Source of the DNA: Nymphaea colorata
Lineage: Eukaryota > Streptophyta > Magnoliopsida > Nymphaeales > Nymphaeaceae
Length of the DNA: 64,000 bases
Direction of reading: 5' to 3'
Assembly: GCF_008831285.2 (NCBI RefSeq)
Contig: NC_045146.1
Coordinates: 1,762,001-1,826,000 of the forward strand
Every line of letters begins with the position of its first letter. The stretch's first letter is position 1. The notes under the pieces are model-generated. The model had not been told where the DNA came from and made no database searches. It saw nothing but the letters and a program-made list of their open reading frames with translations. Both the position numbers and the translations under genes were made by a program. Positions 50,246 through 62,100 of the stretch are shown piece after piece.

Positions 50246-51234
50246 TACCATTGAGAAGGATAATTTTGTAACTTGTCCGCCTATTTGTTTGGTATAAAAA
50301 TTTGAATGGTCATTTGTTATCCACTCAGAAGTCAGTCAAGTTTTTAAATTTTTTTTAATACCTAATACTTTGTAGTTCCATGGAATAAACAATATAGAAA
50401 AATCTCGACAGGCAGATACTAAGGTTAATTAGACACAAAACTATTAGCAAAATGTCTTGAATTGACACACTAGCAAGACAAAAAACCAGTCTATAGTAGA
50501 CATGATGTACAAGCAAGTTATGTAAATGCTCGATTACCTAAAGTAAATAAACAGCTGTTTGACAGCTGATGAGAAATGGGAGCTGGTTCTAAGCTTTTGT
50601 GACGAGAAAGCAGCCCAAGAAATATAGCTGTTTGATCAAAGAACTTTTTGAACAATTTCTTTCAATGCACATTGATTGAGTTGAGTGCATCATTTGAAGG
50701 ATATAAAATTGCATTCTGAAAACTAGTAGGCATACAAAATACAACACCAATGTGGTGCAAAGGTCAAATTGTTTTTCATCATTAATGTCGTATAAATTAA
50801 TTATGTAAAAATAATTTTTTAATACATATGTATAAGCATAAACTTTTTAATGACGAAGGTCTGTTGATGTGAAATTGTTCATTTTGTGACTTTGCAGGCT
50901 TTGGGTGCAATGCAAAAGACTAAAATTTGTACATAAAATTTCATTGAATAAAATTAGAAGAGTTGTTTAAGATTAAAATACGAGAAAGTGATTCATGAAG
51001 AAGTTATGAATAAAATTAAAAAGCATATATACTTCGAAGAATTTAGAGGGACGTTCTTTTGGTTCTTTCAATCTTTGTAGTTTGTATTATTCATATTTAA
51101 AGAAGGGTTCATATTTATGCTTGAAAGGTGGATGATGAGCATTTATTCTACAATTCGTTTCCTACACAATCATGCAATAAATTTAGAAGTGTGAATATTC
51201 AATATCGAATGCATGTAACCTCCAATAGAGTTGG

Positions 51235-54200
51235 CACAATGGAAGGACAAGGGCTAGTAGGTGGTCAGTTTTTGTTTTAAATTTTTGAAAAACTAATTTT
51301 TTGTGCTACAAAAGAAGAAACACCAATATACAAGTAGAATGACAAGGGTTATAGAATGACAAGGGTTAGTAGGTGGCCATTTTTTTGTTTTGAATTTTTG
51401 AAGTATTAACTTTTTGTGCTGCAAAAAAGAGAGAGCACCAATTATACAAGTAGAAGGGCAAGGGCTGACAGGTGGCTTGTTTTTGTTTTGAAATTTTAAT
51501 GCACTAACTTTCTGTACTGCAAAAGATTGAGCACCAATATACAAGTAGAAGGGCAAAGCTAGCAGGTTGTCAGTTTTTGTTTTGCAAAAGAGAGAGCACC
51601 AATATACAAGTAAAGAGGTAAGAGTTTCCAGGTGGCCAGTCTTATTTTTGAAGCACTAACTTTTTGTGCTGTAAAAGAGGGAGCATCACTATATAAGTTA
51701 AAGGGCAAGCGCTGACAGGTGACCAGTTTTTGTTTTGAATTTTTGAAGCACTAACTTTCTGTGCTGCAAAAAGGGAACACTAATAATACAAGTAAAAGGA
51801 CAATGGCTGATAGGTGGCCAGTTTTTGTTTTGAATTTTTGAAGTATTAACTTTTTGTGCTACAAAAGAGAAAACACCAATAATATAAGTAGAAGGGCAAG
51901 GGCTGACATGTGGCTAGTTTTTGTTTTGAATTTTTGAAACAAGTTCTAATAATACAAGTAGAAGCACAAAGGCTGGCATGTGGCTAGTTTTTGTTTTGAA
52001 TTTTTGAAACACTAACTTTCTGTGCTATAATAAAAGGAACATTAATTATACAAATAGAAGGGCAAAGGTTGGCAGGTGGTCAGTTGTTGCTTTGAATTTT
52101 TGAAGCACCAACTTTCTGTGCTGCAAAAGAGGGAACACCAATATACAAGTAGAAGAACATAAACTGGTAGCCTGTTTTTGTTTTGATTTTTTGAAGCACT
52201 AACTTTTTGTACTGCAAAAGAGAGAGCACCAATATACAAGTAAAATGACATGGACTCGCAATTGGTCAATTTTTGTTTTGAATTTTTAAAGCACTAACTT
52301 TCTGTACTGCAAAAGAAGGAACACAAATTATACAAGTAGAAGGACAAAGGTTGACAGGTGGCCAATTGTTTCTTTGAATTTTTGAAGCACCAACTTTCTC
52401 TGCTGCGAAAGAGGGAACATCAATATACCAATAGAAGGACATAAGGCGGCAAACGACTAGTTTTTGTTTTGAATTTTTGAAGCACTAACTTTCTGTGTTG
52501 TAAAAGAAGGAACACCAATTATATAAATAAAAGGGCAAAGGTTGGCAGGTGGCCAGTTGTTGCTTTGAATTTTTGAAGCATCAACTTTATGTGCTTTAAA
52601 AGGAGGAGCACTAATATAGAACTAGAATGATATAAGCTGGCATGTAGCCAGTTTTTGCTTTGAATTTTTGAAGCATAACTATTTGTGATGCAAAAGAGAG
52701 AAGACCAATATACAAGTATAAGGGCATGGGCTAACAAGTGGCCAGTTTTTATTTTGAATTTTTAAAGCACTAACTTTTTGTGCTGCAAAAGAAAGAACAC
52801 CAATTATACAAATAAAAGGGCAAAGGTTGGTAGGTGGCCAGTTATTGCTTTGAATTTTTGAAGCACCAACTTTTTGTGCTGCAAAAGAGGGAGCACCAAT
52901 ATACAAGTAGAAGAACATAAGGTGACATTTAGCATGTTTTTGTTTTGAATTTTTGAAGCACTAACTTTTTGTACTCCAAAAAAAAGACCACCAATATACA
53001 AGTAAAAGGACATGAGCTCGCAAGTGGTCAATTTTTGTTTTGAATTTTTAAAGCACTAACTTTCTGTACTGCAAAAGAAGAAACACCAATTATACAAGTA
53101 GAAAGACAAAGGTTGACAGGTGGCCAATTGTTGCTTTTAATTTTTGAAGCACCAACTTTTTGTGCTGCGAAAGAGAGAACATCAATATACCAGTAGAAAG
53201 ACATAAGCTCGCAAGCGGCTAGTTTTTGTTTTGAATTTTTGAAGCACTAACTTTCTGTGTTGCAAAAGAAGGAACACCAATTATACAAATAAAAGGGTAA
53301 AGGTTGGCAGGTGGCCAGTTGTTGATTTGAAATTTTGAAGCATCAACTTTATGTGCTTTAAAAGGAGGAGCACCAATATAGAACTAGAAGGATATAAGCT
53401 GGCATGTAGGCAGTTTTTGCTTTAAATTTTTGAAGCATAACTTTTTGTGATGCAAAAGAGAAAAGACCAATATACAAGTATAAGGGCATGGGCTAACAAG
53501 TGGCCAGTTTTTATTTTGAATTTTTGAAGCACTAACTTTTTGTGCTGCAAAAGAAGGAACATCAATTATACAAATAAAAGGACAAAGGTTGGTAGGTAGC
53601 CAGTAATTACTTTGAATTTTTGAAGCATCAACTTTCTGTGCTGTAAAATAGGGAGCACCAATATACAAGTAGAAGAACATAAGCTGGCATGTAGCCTGTT
53701 TTTGTTTTGAATTTTTGAAGCACTAACTTTTTGTACTTCAAAAAAGAGATCACCAATATACAAGTAAAAAGACATGAGCTCGCAAGTGGTCAATTTTTGT
53801 TTTGAATTTTTAAAACACTAACTTTCTGTACTGCAAAAGAAGAAACACAAATTATACAAGTAGAAGAACAAAGGTTGATAGGTGGCCAATTGTTGCTTTG
53901 AATTTTTGAAGCACCAACTTTCTGTGCTGCGAAAGAGGGAACACCAATATACCAGTAGAAAGACATAAGCTGACAAGCGGCTAGTTTTTGTTTTGAATTT
54001 TTGAAGCACTAACTTTCTTTGTTGCAAAAGAAGGAACACCAATTATACAAATAAAAGGGCAAAGATTGGCAGGTGACCAGTTGTTGCTTTGAATTTTTGA
54101 AGCATCAACTTGTACTTTAAAAGGAGAAGCACCAATATAGAACTAGAAGGATATAAGCTGGCATGTAGTCAGTTTTTACTTTGAATTTTTGAAGCATAAC

Positions 54201-55195
54201 TTTTTGTACTGCAAACATAGAAGACCAATATACAAGTATAAGGGCATGGGTTAACAAGTGGTCAGTTTTTATTTTTAATTTTTGAAGCACTAACTTTTTA
54301 TGCTGCAAAAGAAGGAACACCAATTATACAAATAAAAGGGCAAAGGTTGGTAGGTGGCCAGTTATTGCTTTGAATTTTTGAAGCACCAACTTTCTGTGCT
54401 GCAAAAGAGGAAACACCAATATATAAGTAGAAGTACGGGCTGGTAGGTGGCCAGTTTTTGTTTTGAATTTTTGAAACACTAACTTTCTGTAATGTGCTGC
54501 AAAAGAGCGAGCACCAATAATACAAGGAGAATGATAAAGGCTGATAGGTGGCCAGTTTTTGTGTTGAATTTTTGAAGCACTAAGTTTTTGTGTTGTAAAA
54601 GAAAGAACACCAATAATACAAGTAGAAGGGCAAGGGCTGACAGTTTGTTTCGAATTTTTGAAGCACTATCTTTCTATAGTACAAAAGAGAGAATATCAAT
54701 TATACAAGTAGAAGCACATGAGCTGGCAAATGGGTAGTTTTTATTTTGAATTTTTGAAACACTAACTTTCTGTGCTGTAAAAGAATGATCTCCAATTATA
54801 CAAATCGAAGAGCAAATGCTTGCAGGTGGTCAGTTGTTGCTTTGAATTTTTGAAGCACCAACTTTCTGTGCTGCAAAAAAAAGAACACCAATATACAAGT
54901 AGAATGACATGAGCTGGTAGGTAACCAGTTTTTACTTTGAATTTTTGAAGCACTAACTTTTTGTGCTGTAAAAAAAAAAGTACCAATATACAAGTAGAAG
55001 GACATGAGCTGACAACTGATCAGTTTTTGTTTTGAATTTTGAAGTACTAACTTTCTGTGCCCCAAAAGAAGGAACATCAATATACAAGTAAAAGGGAAAT
55101 GGTTGGCAGGTGATCAATTTTTATTTTGAATTTTTAAAGCATTAATTTTCTGTGATGAAAAAGAGAGAGCACCAACATGCAAGTAAAAGCATAAA
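51235..55195. repeat. ~95-bp satellite array (~41 monomers) with 8-mer higher-order repeat
   Basis: The monomer core is GGCCAGTTTTTGTTTTGAAT, then TTTTGAAGCACTAACTTTCT, GTGCTGCAAAAGAGGGAACA, CCAATATACAAGTAGAAGGA, CAAGGGCTGGCAGGT. Tandem copies run almost unbroken for 3.96 kb; a few are truncated (near 51571-51590 and 51930-51950). From about 52020 to 54400 diagnostic monomer variants recur every ~765 bp, equal to eight monomers: a TTTATGTGCTTTAAAAGGAG variant near 52583, 53348 and 54107; an AAGACCAATATACAAGTATA variant near 52690, 53463 and 54220; a CGACTAG/CGGCTAG variant near 52455, 53215 and 53977. Long open frames on the - strand are produced by repetition and are not genes. Confidence 0.95.
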
Positions 55196-55401
55196 GAAAG
55201 CGTCATTCGAAAGTACTAAAAGCGAGCTTGATATCCTAAGATGATAGGAGGAAGCTCTTTTCTTGAAAATTAGAATAAAATAATCATTCTATTCACTAAA
55301 TGAGGCTTGTAAAGTTTAAAATTGATAGATACATCCTACTTTTTTGCAAAAAAATATGTGTGACGATCAGTTGGCACTAACACTTATTGCTATTAGAGGC
55401 A

Positions 55402-55462
55402 CACGCCTCACGCCTCACGCCTCACGCCTCACGCCTCACGCCTCACGCCTCACGCCTCACGC
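55402..55462. repeat. (CACGCCT)n heptanucleotide array
   Basis: Eight perfect CACGCCT copies plus a partial ninth. It is unlike the plant telomere unit (CCCTAAA). Directly downstream are nested GC-rich inverted repeats built from related sequence (CACGCCTCA, GAGGCGTGCACC). Confidence 0.98.
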
Positions 55463-55471
55463 GGATGTGGC

Positions 55472-55551
55472 CTTGACCTGAGGCGTGCACCCCAGGGTTG
55501 AGGTGCACGCCTCACACAGGTGCGTGAGTCGTGCGTGCACCTCAGGTCAAG
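55472..55551. repeat. Nested GC-rich inverted repeats
   Basis: TGAGGCGTGCACC (55479-55491) pairs perfectly over 13 bp with GGTGCACGCCTCA (55502-55514) across a 10-nt loop. Overlapping it, CTTGACCTGAGG (55472-55483) pairs perfectly over 12 bp with CCTCAGGTCAAG (55540-55551). The two hairpins share bases, so they are alternatives. There is no T-tract or gene end to make this a terminator. Confidence 0.85.
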
Positions 55552-55593
55552 TTAAAAATGTCAAGGGTTTTTCAATCTTTTTAACGTTAATAC

Positions 55594-55682
55594 CTTTCAA
55601 TCTTCCATTCTTGTGAGGATTTCTCTCAAAACCAGTAATAACTTTCAATCTTCCATTCTTGTGAGGATTTCTCTCAAAACCC
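55594..55682. repeat. Two-copy tandem duplication, 48-bp period
   Basis: CTTTCAATCTTCCATTCTTG plus TGAGGATTTCTCTCAAAACC occurs at 55594 and again at 55642 without a mismatch over the 40-bp core. Confidence 0.9.
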
Positions 55683-57576
55683 TGGACTCACGGTCCACGA
55701 CTCAAGGCTGGACCGTTGGAGGCCGTCTTGTGGTTGCCGTGGATAGCTGGAAGCCTGGAAACACCTCACCGTCGGCCAGATTGTTGCCGCCTTATGTTAA
55801 AAGCCACCGCCGGTGACCCAACCTCATCGTCTCTGGTCTCTCTCTCTCTTTCTCTCTCACCATTACTTACAGAATGGGGGAAAGGTTCGCTCATTTAACC
55901 TCCTTTCGTTGTTCAGCTTTTGCCGGCCGGAAAAACACTTGCCTGCCGTTCCTGTCGTCACAGTCCGACCGTCGATTCCCAGGATTGAAGGTAAGCTACA
56001 CTTACCCTGCTTTGGCTAATTTTCGTTTGTCCCACCGTCATTCTTCACTTGGGTCTATATCGATGCCAATTGCTCGGATTTAGTCTCTCGTCGTATCTAG
56101 ATTTCAGGAAAATGAAGCGCGCACCAAAACGGCTATTGGCAGAAGCTGCAAAGCTATGGAAATTAATTCCATTGCATAAGAATATAATGCATAGGATATA
56201 TATCGGTTTGAATGGCAACTCTATATTTACATTTGATTTGAATTTGGTAGCGTATGTGAACAAAGTTTTTAATGTTGGTGAGTCTTAGCAATCTCGATAA
56301 CTTTGAAAAAACCAAATGTGTATTGAAAATAAATTTTGATTTAATCTTTTATTTGTTGTTTTATATTGTTGACATTATTTTTATGAATATTATATACTGG
56401 ATACTTTTTGTCTTGATACTTTTTATTACGCTTCGCTTGGCTAGACTTATTAGTGCATGGCTTCACTTCATCGCACTTAATAACATTGAGAATTGTTTTT
56501 AAAAAGGTGGATATGAAACAAAATTTTAACATATTTGAATTAAAAAAATAAGGTTAGCTCGCATTCGATTTTTTTTTTTTTTAATTGGGGTTTAGTTTTA
56601 CATAGACATCTTATATCCAATATCCATAGATTTGGATAATTGATTCTTAAAATATTATAATGCAGTTCATATTCAGTTGTGTATTTAAAATTTGGATCAG
56701 ATTCACACGTGAACTTAAAAGTTGGATTGAGATTGGATTTTGATACTATATAGATTTTCTTAATTCATGTGCAAATGTGAGTTCAAATCCAAATATGCGA
56801 ATACCATGATTTTGGAAATCAGATACAGTAAAGGATACATCACATTTGATCCAAAACCATCACATTTAATTTCTTATCCCAAATTGACAGATGTCCTAAC
56901 CACAAAGAATTCGACACAAACATCATAAAAAAGCAAAATCCTATCGGGACGTTTGATTGCATTAGTCTAAAATCCTTATGATTTGAAAACCGTAGATTTA
57001 AGATTAGACCCTCTTCTTTCTATACTAAATCAGACTTTTCTTCAACCAAATAAGGATTTCAAGTATGGATCTGACTTAAGATCTTTGGTTTGATACATCA
57101 TGAATTTTATTATGAATCTTTTACCACATCAGATTTATGGATTCCTAATTTGAAGTAATCAAAGGCCACCATACTGCGTCAATACACGTCCACAACCTCG
57201 AGATGAAAAAGAATCAAACAAAGAAAGAAAAACCCAACATGCTGAATTGCAAAGGAATTCATTATTAATTGAAAATTTATTAACTATATGTTTAATACTT
57301 AAATGAAAATAAATTTTTGAGTTTGCCCCTGTTCAATGTTTTCTTCATTTCTTAAAATCTTGAAAATCTCCAACCGTGGCGACGGCAATTTAAACAAAAC
57401 AATTAACAAGAAGGCACAAGCATTTTTTATTCTCAAACTTTGAGCTCTTGACCGTGAACATTTCGAAGTTAGGGTACGTCGAATGTCGCAGTTATTGTAA
57501 TTATTAAAAATGTGAGACCGCTGTTTATTGATTCTTTAAAATCAAATTTGATCCAAACGATATCTTCGTTATATAA

Positions 57577-57633
<57 letters not shown>

Positions 57634-57640
57634 AATAAAC
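55683..57640. other. Intergenic DNA with unidentified gene-like stretch
   Basis: Positions 55683-56288 have more balanced base composition than their surroundings. They include an ATG at 55874 open to a donor-like GAAG/GTAAGC at 55990, then a TTTCAG/GAAAATG at 56104-56110 followed by an open frame to a stop at 56286-56288. The predicted peptides (MGERFAHLTSFRCSAFAG...; MKRAPKRLLAEAAKLWKLIP...) match nothing I recognise. It could be a captured gene fragment or a short unknown gene. The rest (56289-57640) is AT-rich, with a TA tract at 57579-57631. Confidence 0.3.
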
Positions 57641-57806
57641 TCACCAGGCGTTTTTTTTCCCCCTAACGAACAAAATCCCTTCGGTTTCCCCTCTTCACCG
57701 AAACCCTGCGCTGTTGTCTCCTTCGTCCTTTGCTCGCATTCTCACCGAAGCCCTGCGTGACCTGCGTCTCTCAGTCTCAGCTTCCTATTCTTGCCGCCTG
57801 CAGGTA

Positions 57807-57847
<41 letters not shown>

Positions 57848-58199
57848 CTCTCGATTGAGGGTCGTCGTCCGGCAGCCCTCGCCCCCTCTTTCAGTCTCTA
57901 TGTCTCTCTGTTCATCGAGGAAGGGCTGCCTGCGGCTTTCCTCAGTCTTTTTCACTATTGAGATGTGAAAGCAAACTTACTTCTTATTTTAAAGGTACTT
58001 GAATTCCTTTTCACCTTTTAGCTATAGAGTTTTTACTTTTTTGTGAGATGCCCGTAGCTCGTTGATGTTGAACGTTTGTAATTTGAAAAAACGACGATGC
58101 ACTAGGATGAGTTATTGTTTCTGGTGATTTTTTCTATGTTCAGTTTTTTACTTGCTCTTATCTTTTCTAGTGTGCGATATAATCTCCTAGTTTCTGAAG
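57640..58199 (+). promoter_or_regulatory. FCF1 promoter-proximal region and 5' UTR
   Basis: The 550 bp before the FCF1 ATG carry a CT microsatellite (57809-57852) typical of plant leaders. AAACCCT at 57701-57707 is a telo-box core; telo-boxes are common in plant ribosome-biogenesis promoters, which suits this gene. A leader intron may exist, for example from a GT near 57803 or 57990, but cannot be decided without a transcript. Confidence 0.4.
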
Positions 58200-59154
58200 A
58201 TGGGGAAAGCAAAGAAAACCCCAAAATTTGCAGTTAAGAAGAAGCTGGTGAGCTCAAAGACGATAAAAAAGTGAGTGTGTCGCCTTGTTCTATTGCGCTA
58301 GCTTCCTTTTGTCTCGATTTCAATCTATTTTAACGCTTCTATCCTTGGTTTATTCCTTGAATTTGGTTCCAGATACAAGGAAGAGGTGCTTAATCCGAAC
58401 AAGAAAGACACCCAGAAGGATAAACTCCCTAAAAACGTGTGAGTTTTTCTCCCACCTTCGCTTTCCATTCTTGCTCTATTCTGTTCCCAATGTCACCATC
58501 GATGGCATGAGAACTGATTTCTGGATTTGCGATTATTATTAAAACTCTGTGTTTGTTAGACCCTTAGAGTTTTCAAATATTTCATAGATATTTTCTGGGG
58601 CTAAGATACCCTTGTTTATTGCTTGGTGGTAGCCATGGATGAGGATGGATGTCTGCATTTGATTATCTTGGATTAGCTCCTGGAGAAATACAAGGGGATA
58701 CTTTTGATGGACTGAAGAAATTTTAATGATTAGGCTTGAAGAAATTATCGACTAGTTTATTTGTCATTGAATAGATTCATAAATATTTCTTTACCACAGT
58801 GAATCTCATTTCCTTGGATGCATCGGAGATGCTTGGGTACAAGGCATCAAGCATGCTTCTCAAGTTGAAGGAAACTCACCCTATTTTATCCCCCAAATAG
58901 AGGTAACTTATCCAGGTGAACTTAACTTGGATAAGTTTCTAATGCAATCTGACACTCGTAGGTGGCATCTGATGGCAAGAAAAACAATTTCAGGAAAGGT
59001 TTATCACAATGAACAATGATTTTCAGGCATAAAAGTCTCTTTAAGGTTCTATTGGAATGAGAAATTTTTCCTCAATTCTTTTGTTTGATGCTGAGGATAA
59101 ATTGTTTCTAAGGTAACACATGGAAAAAAAAACTTGGGGCACACCATTCAATGA

Positions 59155-59191
<37 letters not shown>

Positions 59192-62100
59192 AGGGAGAGA
59201 GAGAGAAGAGTGCTCAATTGACCCATTTCAAATCTATGCGATTTTTCTCCCCTCTTTTTTTTTTTAATATTTCTTTCTCTTACTTTTTCCATCATTAGGC
59301 ATAAATATGAGATAGGTTAATTGACACCGTTCACTTTCTTTTATTTTTTGTCTCTCTTATATATGACGCCTCCTCAGGTAATAACATTTTCTAAAATTTC
59401 ATGCATTTGTAAACATGGTATAAAAGTTCATACTTCATAGAATTATAAAAGATTGAGGAACACTAATTTCATGGAAAAAATTTCTGATTTTTATGGATAA
59501 AAATTAACTGGGCGTATTCTTGGATTTTGAGATGCAACAGTTTGAGCTGAACAGAGGCTCAGTCTTACTCTCTTTTCATTTTTAAAGTGAAGGCCTCTGC
59601 TTGTTATCCATATCCTATGTTGTTGGCACATAGGTTGGAGATCTTTTTTTTTTGTAAATGTTCAGGGGATTCATGTTGAAACGAGAGTCGTACTTATGAC
59701 CTATAGTGAATTAATGAGTCCAGGGGATTCATGTTGAAACGAGAGTCATACTTATGACCTATAGTGAATTAATATATGCATGTATATCCTTTGCTTTGAA
59801 TGGGTTAAATTGATTTTCACATGCATTTTATATATATATATCATACGCATGCATATGCAAGACGTGTTTCTCATTGTTGTAATCTACAAGCTTCTTTCGA
59901 ATAGCAGCTATATTATACCACCTTTGCCTAGAATGCGGCGTGCAAGCAGTGGTGCTACAGGATAAGGTTTGGGGTACCTATATTGAAGTATTATTGTATG
60001 AATTTTTATCTAGTATTTCTTGGTTTCACTGTTCTTGGTTGATCATGGGATTTTATATGTTCTATTTGTGTTGGTTGGGTCTTCATTTGTGTGTTCTCTT
60101 CTTATTTCGTTATGTGCTCCATCTTTCATGCCTATTGTAACTTGTTTTTATCATGTCTGATGTTTCTTTTCAATCATCTGTTGGCAGGCCAACTGTTTCA
60201 TCAGCACTTTACTTCACATACAACACAGCGCTTGGGCCACCTTACAGAGTCTTGGTTGATACCAACTTCATAAATTTCTCAATCCAGAATAAGGTAAGTA
60301 AAGCTTAGTTCTTTGCGTCTCTTATTCATCCTATCTTTTCGATTGGACATTGTAAAATAAATCCTTGGATCATTTTCATCAACCATAGTCCCCACAGAAA
60401 ACTGTGCAAGTTGAATTGATGTTTTTTTTTTCTGAGATGTCTAACATCATTTATCTCAGCTAGGAAACTGACCTCTCTATTTGACTTGCTTCCCGGAAGA
60501 CTTTAGTATGCTTGCTTCCTGTATGACTCAATTATTTTCTTTTAATCATTAGATGTGTAAGTTAGTTATTTAACTTATCCTTGTGCATTCAAATGATCTG
60601 ATATGCGTACATTCATGAAAATTCTGTGGGTATTTCCTACTTGAGATTTTGTTCCCTTCTGTTATTCAGACATCATTAGAGAATTGTGGGTAAAATCTGT
60701 ATCTGTCCTCAACGACATATGAATTGCTATATGCAACGTAAAAGTTTTTCTGGAACTCTTCTACTTGAGAGGTTGCACATGCTGAATCTGATGGATAGTA
60801 TATTATTTTTCTTCACTAAGTAGGTTCAGATTTTTTTGCACGTTTTAGTGGGAGATGCTATCGATTCTTGTAATTTGGAGTAGTGCATATACATGGTCAT
60901 GCTTAAGCTAATCTCTGTAGATTCTTGCCTGCTATTTGCTGTTAAAGGGTGTTGACATGAAACTTTTATTCTTTCAATGATATGTTTGTTGCAATAACTT
61001 GATGACTTTGTTAATTCTGTCATATGGTATACCTGTTCTTAAGTTCTCTGATCAATGCTAAACTGGATGTTTGACATGATCTTACCTCTGTGCAGCTGGA
61101 TTTGGTGGATGCAATGATGCAATGTTTATATGCAAAATGTGAGTACAGAACAATGTTGATGAGTGCTACTGTAGTTTCCTGTTTCTATTGTATGCCTGCT
61201 ATTTTGCTCTTCTGGGAATTGATTTGTTTGATGGTTTTGATGTTTTCATATTACTTAAGGTACTCCTTGTATTACGGACTGTGTCATGGCTGAGCTTGAA
61301 AAACTAGGGCAGAAGTATCGTGTGGCTCTGAGGTGACTTGTATTTCATTGTTAAATATACAGCATTTCTGCAATTTCATCTGTCTTTATCTGTTAACAGT
61401 TGAGCACTTAAAATATGAGCAGAAGTGGCTCTTGCACTTTTTGGTATGATATAACATTGGTTCAATCTCAGGATTGCAAAGGACTCACGGTTTGACAGAC
61501 TGCCCTGCATTCATAAAGGGACTTACGCTGATGACTGTATTGTTGACAGAGTAACTCAGGTAATCTTTAGTTCTCGAGGTTGTGTTCTTTTTTGTGCCCA
61601 AGTTTTTTAGAAGCGTTCTTTGGGGATTTTTATTTGATACAAAGTGGACTAAGTTTCTTGGAGGCACGACAAATGGTTAAGAAGAGGGAAAAATATTTGC
61701 TCTTTTGTGAGGGCACCTTTTATATGGGCAATAGAGAAAGTGTATTCCTTGTTTATCAAAGGCAACTTCAATATATAGCACCAGATCATCTGTCAAGAAC
61801 ATGGACAAAAAAGTGACATTTGTCTCTTTTCTTATGCATTGTCAATCATCATCGTATCATTAAGTGTCAAGCTTTCTAGTTCAGATACTTTTCCATCAGT
61901 ATATTTGTTTTCATATTTCTGAGATGGGCGGTCACTTTTCATTCAGAGAATTTTAAAGTTTAATGCATTTGTATGTTTGAAGACTTGCTGGAAAGTGGAA
62001 AAGGTTTCCCATGGGTCATATGCATTTTTAGAAGCGTTTGGTTGTGTTCTATGATATGTTTTAAGTTTAACGTTTGATTTTGTTGACAGCACAAATGCTA

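Larger units (their letters stand above)
47701..51234. other. Intergenic DNA between Nudix gene and satellite
   Basis: No gene can be supported on either strand. It contains a hAT-like remnant (48746-48946), a possible SINE (49440-49560) and a TA tract (50187-50242). The last kilobase before the satellite is AT-rich and plain. Confidence 0.5.

Noticed and set aside
51293-55080. Series of 68-98 aa minus-strand open frames with shared FYLYIGALSFAVQKV-like motifs
   Set aside because: They are translations of the ~95-bp satellite. The similarity among them comes from the repeat, each begins and ends at random monomer mutations, and there are no gene signals.
51235-55195. CRISPR-like regular repeat array
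   Set aside because: The whole unit is repeated with no unique spacers, and the setting is a plant nuclear genome.
55402-55462. Interstitial telomere
   Set aside because: The unit is CACGCCT, not the plant CCCTAAA/TTTAGGG repeat.
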